Below are positions 58,853 to 64,000 of a stretch of 64,000 nt of DNA, one piece after another (the stretch's first letter is position 1; every line of letters begins with the position of its first letter). Both the position numbers and the translations under genes were made by a program. Source of the stretch: Neopestalotiopsis rosae (Eukaryota; Ascomycota; Sordariomycetes; Amphisphaeriales; Sporocadaceae); the NCBI GenBank assembly GCA_023078685.1, contig JALGAS010000002.1:4340001-4404000 (forward strand), written 5' to 3'. The notes below the pieces were generated by a model that worked only from the letters and a program-made list of their open reading frames with translations, did no database searches and was not told where the DNA came from.

Positions 58853-61800
58853 CTACAGCGCATAAGGGTTGAGCGAGCGAATAGTCAAACACCTGCAAAT
58901 ATGAGTTAGCTTCTATATCGAAACGCAATGTCAATGATTGGTACGTACGGTGGGCTCTTGGAGAGGTCCGTCTTGAGAATGATGGGCACTCTCGTCATTT
59001 CCGTGACATCCTGGATGTACTCGCCACCTTCCTCTCTCAGGGCGAACAGCTTGAGATACTTCTCCTTATTGGTCAGACGGGTCTCGACGGCTTCGGCCAT
59101 GGGGACCTTCGAGTCAGATCGAGTGCGGTGCAGGACTCCAGTAGTCGAGGTAGATCGAGTCGGCGAGCCAGGCACACTTTGCGTGGGTCGCTCAGCGAGC
59201 GATGCACCTGCCATGGACTCCGTCACGTCCGACAAGTTGTCATCATCATCATCGAACAATGCGTCAACATCATCCGTAGAGATGGTACCAGTCTCGGTCT
59301 GCTTGCGAGCAGCTTCCTCGCGCTCCTTTCTGGCCTTCTCGGCCTCCTCAGCTTGCTTGGCGGCCGCCATGGCATTGGACACACGCTGGGATTGGTGTGC
59401 CTTGGGTCTCTCGTCCTCGGGCACGTACGCAGAGCTGGGGACACCCTTCTCCCAGTACAGCTCCAGCACTCTCTTTTCCTTTCGGAACTCTGCCTTCTTG
59501 AGCGGCAGCTGGTCGCAGTGCACGCGCTTCTCAAAGCCCCACTCGGGAATCAAAACATCAAAGGCCGACTCGTAGACACAGAGAACAATACCCTCGCTGA
59601 TGAGGTCGCCATTGACCTCTTGGCGCTTTCTGTCCATGATGCGGCATGACTCAATGTGAATGCTTTGCTCCTGAGCATTCTGAGCAGACTCCTTCTTGGT
59701 ATTGCAAGACTCAACTGTCTTCACCAGGTTGTCAACATCCTCGGTGTACTCGATTTTGCCCTCGGAAAGAACAGCCTCGAGCTGTCGGTGCACAACCAGG
59801 TCGGCGTAGCGGCGGGTGGGCGCAGTGAAATGAGTGTAAAGAGGCAGGTTCAGAGCATAGTGCGGCCAGAGCAGCTTGTTGGTTTTACCACTGATGTAGT
59901 ACTTGGCGTGGTTCATGCTCTTGACCAACGCGGTCTCCATACCCTTGCGGATATCATTGTCATCAACCTTGAAAAGGCTGTTCTGGACAGTACCACTGCT
60001 AGTGGTATCGAAGTCGTATCCAATAGCTCTCATGCGCTCCACAAAAGTTTGCAGACGGCGTGCGTTGGGGGCACCTTGACGACGGAGCAGTGCCTTCTCT
60101 GGCAGCTCCTGAGCGAGGCGTTGAGCGACGTATGCGTTGACCTTGTGCTGCAGCTCCTCGACAAGTTCGGTGCCAGAGGTGGAATCAAATAGATTATGCT
60201 TGATAGGAATGTTCTCGTCATCCAATTGATGAAGGAGCCTAAGAGGAGCGATGGGCTCATCCTCGGAACCCAGGCGGGCTTCTCGGAACTTCTGAGCAAC
60301 AGCCTGTTGGTTGTTAGCATGGTTAAGTCTCCACATATAGGGAGGATAGAACAACGTACGTTGAGGATCTGGACGTCCTTGGCCTGGACAGTCTCGTGCT
60401 TGAAGGTAGATTCGCCTGTCAAGGCATCGTCGATTTGCTCCAAAGAGAGCTTGGCGGAGCTCTTGATGATACTCCTGCCAATCCAGGTGTCGCCCTCGGC
60501 GACCGCACCAGTCTGTGGGTTAACACGGAACACCACACTGACAGTCAATCTGTCTTCGTTTGGAGCCAGAGTGCAGACTTCATTGGCAATCTGGGGTGGC
60601 AGCAGTGCACAGGTGCGGTTGACCAGGTGAACAGCTGTGCCACGCTTCTTGGCCTCACGGTCAACGAGGGAGTTGGCCTTGACAAAGTGAGCAATGTCTG
60701 GCACGTGAACACCAATTTCAATCTTTCCATCCGATTCGGTCTTCACATGGACAGCATTTCCCAGCTCTCCAGTTCCGGCCAAGTCGAGAGTGAAAGTCGT
60801 CTCGCTGCGGAAATCCCGGCGGGTGGCGATGGCAGCCTCTTCTTCCTTCGCAATTGACCAGTCCTGAAGGTTGACACTGCGAAGAACAGCGTCTGAGAAT
60901 TCGTCAGACGAGAAGTTGTTGTCACGAAGCAGAGCATCGGTTTCCACCTTAAGGTCACCCATCTTGCCGAGTTGCTCAACCAAAGTTCCGAAAGGGTGCA
61001 GAGATGTGATGGGCCAACGCTTGATGCACGCAACGAAGATGCGGTCAGCGTAGTCCTGGTGCTTCTCCACAAAGTCGCGAGGAGCCTGCTCTGTGGGAAT
61101 GGCAATCAGGGGAACACGCTTATCAGTTGGCTTGAACCAAACAATCTTGGGCTTGTCTTGTTGACGCGAGTGCTCCTGGGGACGACCACCATCTCTGGCA
61201 GCACGTTCAGCTTCTTGCTTCTCCTTGGTAGCCTGGCTGCTTGGTCGCAGCAAACCCAGAGTGCCGGAGAACATTTGACCGGCAACACGTTCGATGACAG
61301 CCACAATGTGACCAGCATAGAGCGGCTTAGCCTCGTCGCTAATCTCCTCCTCTTCAACAAGAAGGAGACTCTGACCCTCAACCTCCACATCATCATTCTT
61401 CTTCTGCGTGGGACGCTGACGCAGACTACCACGACGGCGGATACCGCCCTCACCGGTACTGGCGTCCTCGGCGTTGGTAGATCCGGACTGACTAGTACCG
61501 GCGGTGGATCCAGAGCGGGTGTCAGTGATGTCCTTGCGCTTCTTCTTTTCTTCCTTCTCGCGCTTCTGACCCCATACCTCATCAACATCCAGCAATTCTA
61601 CAGCGACGAGATCACCCTCCAATGCTCGGTTGCGGTCCTTGCTACCACAAATGAAGATGTCGGCATCGAGTAGGCCATCAGTTGTCGAGACGTATGCGTC
61701 GCTACGGTTCTTCTTGTTGACACGCAAGATACCAGAAACAAGCTGTCCATCACCGAGCAGTGCAGGAAGAGTTGCTTGCGGAAGATAGGGCGTAAAGAGA

Positions 61801-63205
61801 GTCTTTCTTTGCTGCTGCTGGTTCTGCTGACCGCCGAGCTGAGGAGCGTGTTGGCTTCCTTGAAGACCAACGAGGTGCTGACCGTTCATTTGTGCGGCCT
61901 GAAGAGCCTGCAGCTGGTTCAGTTGCATGGGGTTAAGCTGGCCGGGGTACATCTGCATCATCGGCATCTGGCCGGGAACCTGCACCATCTGCGGCTGACC
62001 AGGATATTGGAAAGCTCCAATGCCCGAAATCGACTGGCTCATCGATGCGCGGGAACGATGGCCAGGCTGGAAAGATTGCTGGCTACCAGATTGATCTTGG
62101 CCTTGAGCTTGAGACTGGGTTCGCCAGTTTCCATCAAAATTCCTGGACGAGGTTCTGGCGTGTCCGCCACGGCCTCCTCGGCCACCAAAGTCGCCGCTCT
62201 GGCCACCTTCGTTACCAATAGAGATTGAACCAGAACCGCGACCATGTCCTCGGCCGTTGGCACCAACCGCCATACTCTGGCTGCGTCCGTGACCACGGCC
62301 ACCTCGAGAAGATGCCGAGGAGCCTTGGGCGATAGGAGTATCAGTGGTTGTGCTGGCTGCAGGCTTGGCATCATCGGCCGGAGCGTTATCCGCATTGGGG
62401 CCTGGGAAAGAAAAGCCTGACGTTGTGCGCTTCTGCTGCGCGATCTCAGCAGCCTTCTTGGCATCAGCAAGAGCAAGGGAGTGTCGTCGCTGATGTCCGG
62501 CTCCGGCCGGAGCGCCGCCCCGCCCTCCACGGGGTGCGTTCTCTCGTCCGGATGGCTGCGATTGATCGAAATGGCCAAAGGTCGAACCCGAAGCTCCCGA
62601 CGAAGGAGCGGGAGGTGGACCCATGCCCATGTTGGGAAGTGCCGACTGATTACGGCGATGTGACATGGGCTGGCTAGGAGCTCCCAGCTGAACATTTTGT
62701 TGCTGCGGAAGCTGGTTCGGGAACTGGAAGCCCTGCTGCGCCATGTTGATACCCTGTTGCATCGGGTTGAAGCCGCCAGGAGCAATCTGTCCGGGCGGCA
62801 TCATACCCATGTTGATGTATTGGTGTGTAGCCTGCAACTGTTGTTGCTGCTGCTGTAGAAGCTCGATCTGTTGTTGAATAGCAAGCTGCTCCACTAGAGA
62901 GAAGGAGAAATGTTAGCTATTCGTATATACATAGCTTCGAAATCGAATACGGGGCGGTTGGTAGTAGGGGTAGAATTGTACCACCAGGCTCACCAACATA
63001 GTCGGCCAATGTCCACAAGAGGGGCTGATGTGAGAAAAAGAGAAGAGAAAACGGTATACTCACTTCCAGGGTTCGCAAACATGCTCACCAAAGGTGTCAA
63101 CTCGGAGGGGCTTCGACGGTGAGCAATGTGTAGACGGCGACCAGTCGGACCTGGTACGCCGCCAGCAGCAGGCTGCTGTTGCTGTTGGTTGTTCTGCTGC
63201 TCCAT
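58853..63205 (-). CDS. SSD1: Ssd1, RNB-fold translational repressor
   Basis: Four exons: 63205-63064, 62893-60360, 60303-58949 and 58892-58853, about 1356 aa. The N-terminus is rich in Q, N and G (Q runs near 62,830-62,860 and RGG/RGRGHGR motifs near 62,200-62,330), typical of Ssd1 and prion-like. Cold-shock/OB domains follow (LFTPYLPQATLPALLGDGQL start). The RNB domain includes RRDFRSETTFTLDLAGTGEL, HVPDIAHFVKANSLVDREAK and FTAPTRRYADLVVHRQLEA. In characterised Ssd1 proteins the RNB domain has lost nuclease activity and the protein binds mRNAs for cell-wall enzymes under Cbk1 kinase control. The last 40-nt exon adds CLTIRSLNPYAL. The ATG at 63205 precedes a Q-rich start. Confidence 0.95.
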
Positions 63206-64000
63206 GGTGGGCAAGCAGTAATGCTGGTAGTGCACGTCAGGTGCTCTTGTAATAAATATCTATCAACCAGGACGGCAAGATATGTGGTTATAATAGCTAG
63301 GAGCTGTTGTTCACGGAGTGTGTTCACACAAGTCCTAAATTGATTTTGGGGTGAGCTGATGCTTATCGTGCGTGCCGGTACATGGACGGACAAATGCGCA
63401 GACTGTTTTGTATGTGTGTTTTGTGTTTGATGATTGCGTGGGCTTTTGCGACTAAACAAAAGGAGGGTAAATGAGAGATGTGAAGGAGGTTTGTGGTTGT
63501 CGACGATTTAGAAGTTGGACGTATCGAAGGTATTCCGATCCGAATGGGCGAATCCCTAGAGAAGGAATGGATTGTCGAGGGACGGAAGGGAAAGAAAGTT
63601 GGGATGGTGGTGACGGGGAAGAGGGAAAAGAGATGAAATGGCGATGACGATGATGGGAGAGGAGATGTAAGGAAGTTGTGGCCCAAGGATCCTGTCTCCC
63701 AGAGGTCTTCGATGGATGGCTCCCCAGGGTTGGTTAGGACACAGAGGTCGTCGAGGTGCAGGCCCAGCACGGCAAGGTAGAGAGGTAGCCAGGTAGCGGT
63801 AGCGCGCATGGAAGGTCTGGGATCATTACTTACCTCACAGCGAGGGCCCAGGGCCTCAGAGTAGTGAGCCCAAGCTTAACACCACCCAGCTGCTGGGTCT
63901 GGGTACCTCAGGTAGCACTGAGCAGCCTCTTTCCCTGAAGCGAGAGGCCGATAGACACGGGGTACATGAAGAAGGGTCTTTGAAGAGCAAACAGCGAGCG
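63206..64000. other. Upstream region of SSD1
   Basis: 795 bp to the window end. Purine-rich on the plus strand (pyrimidine-rich on the SSD1 coding strand) near 63,450-63,680, as in many fungal leaders. The open frame at 63363-63809 (-) has no initiator support or domain. Confidence 0.45.

Noticed and set aside
60972..61673. 233-codon plus-strand frame opposite SSD1
   Set aside because: Antisense shadow; the SSD1 frame carries the RNB and cold-shock motifs.

Overview
The window is chromosomal DNA of a filamentous ascomycete. The genes are split by short introns (about 50-90 bp, GT...AG, with CTAAC/CTGAC-like branch sites). Their products match fungal housekeeping families: AVT-type vacuolar transporter, SPT4, POP8, PPT1, YIH1, PUS4, ERG2, CSL4, SEC2, MKT1, VMA1 and SSD1. 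Some families (DUF4048, Rds1-like ferritin-fold, RFTS-domain protein) are typical of Pezizomycotina. The style suggests Sordariomycetes, probably Hypocreales; that placement is inference from gene style only. No bacterial, viral or CRISPR features were seen. Exon boundaries below were worked out by hand from splice consensus plus reading-phase agreement.

Layout. 1-1510: 3' part of a vacuolar amino-acid transporter. 2.3-13 kb: an accessory stretch with a large eight-exon CorA-like gene, a very AT-rich patch, fragments of a broken minus-strand gene, and a 972-bp element with about 200-bp terminal inverted repeats (7911-8882). Little readable sequence follows up to 13.1 kb. 13.2-15.4 kb: a mostly disordered protein of unknown function.

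15.8-30.6 kb: a dense block of SPT4 (-), POP8 (+), PPT1 (-), YIH1 (+), a CoA-transferase family III/AMACR-like enzyme (+), an RFTS-domain protein (-), PUS4 (+), ERG2 (-) and CSL4 (+). Four divergent pairs in this block share promoters: SPT4/POP8, PPT1/YIH1, RFTS/PUS4 and ERG2/CSL4. 32.6-40.4 kb: a SEC2-domain protein (+), MKT1 (-) and a DUF4048 protein (-).

43.6-48.3 kb: a divergent ATP-dependent DNA ligase (+) convergent with a 2-oxoglutarate/Fe(II) oxygenase (-). 48,969: tRNA-Val(AAC). 50.3-52.5 kb: VMA1 (+). 54.1-55.1 kb: a secreted ferritin-like Rds1-type protein (-). 58.9-63.2 kb: SSD1 (-), followed by its upstream region to the end of the window.

There is no operon logic. Common themes are RNA metabolism (CSL4, POP8, PUS4, SPT4, MKT1, SSD1), vacuole and membrane traffic (AVT-like, VMA1, SEC2), stress signalling (PPT1, YIH1) and chromatin/DNA (RFTS protein, ligase). 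The most novel items are the inverted-repeat element inside a decayed gene region, the CorA-like accessory gene, the unassigned DNA ligase, and a 154-codon open frame directly upstream of and in phase with VMA1.
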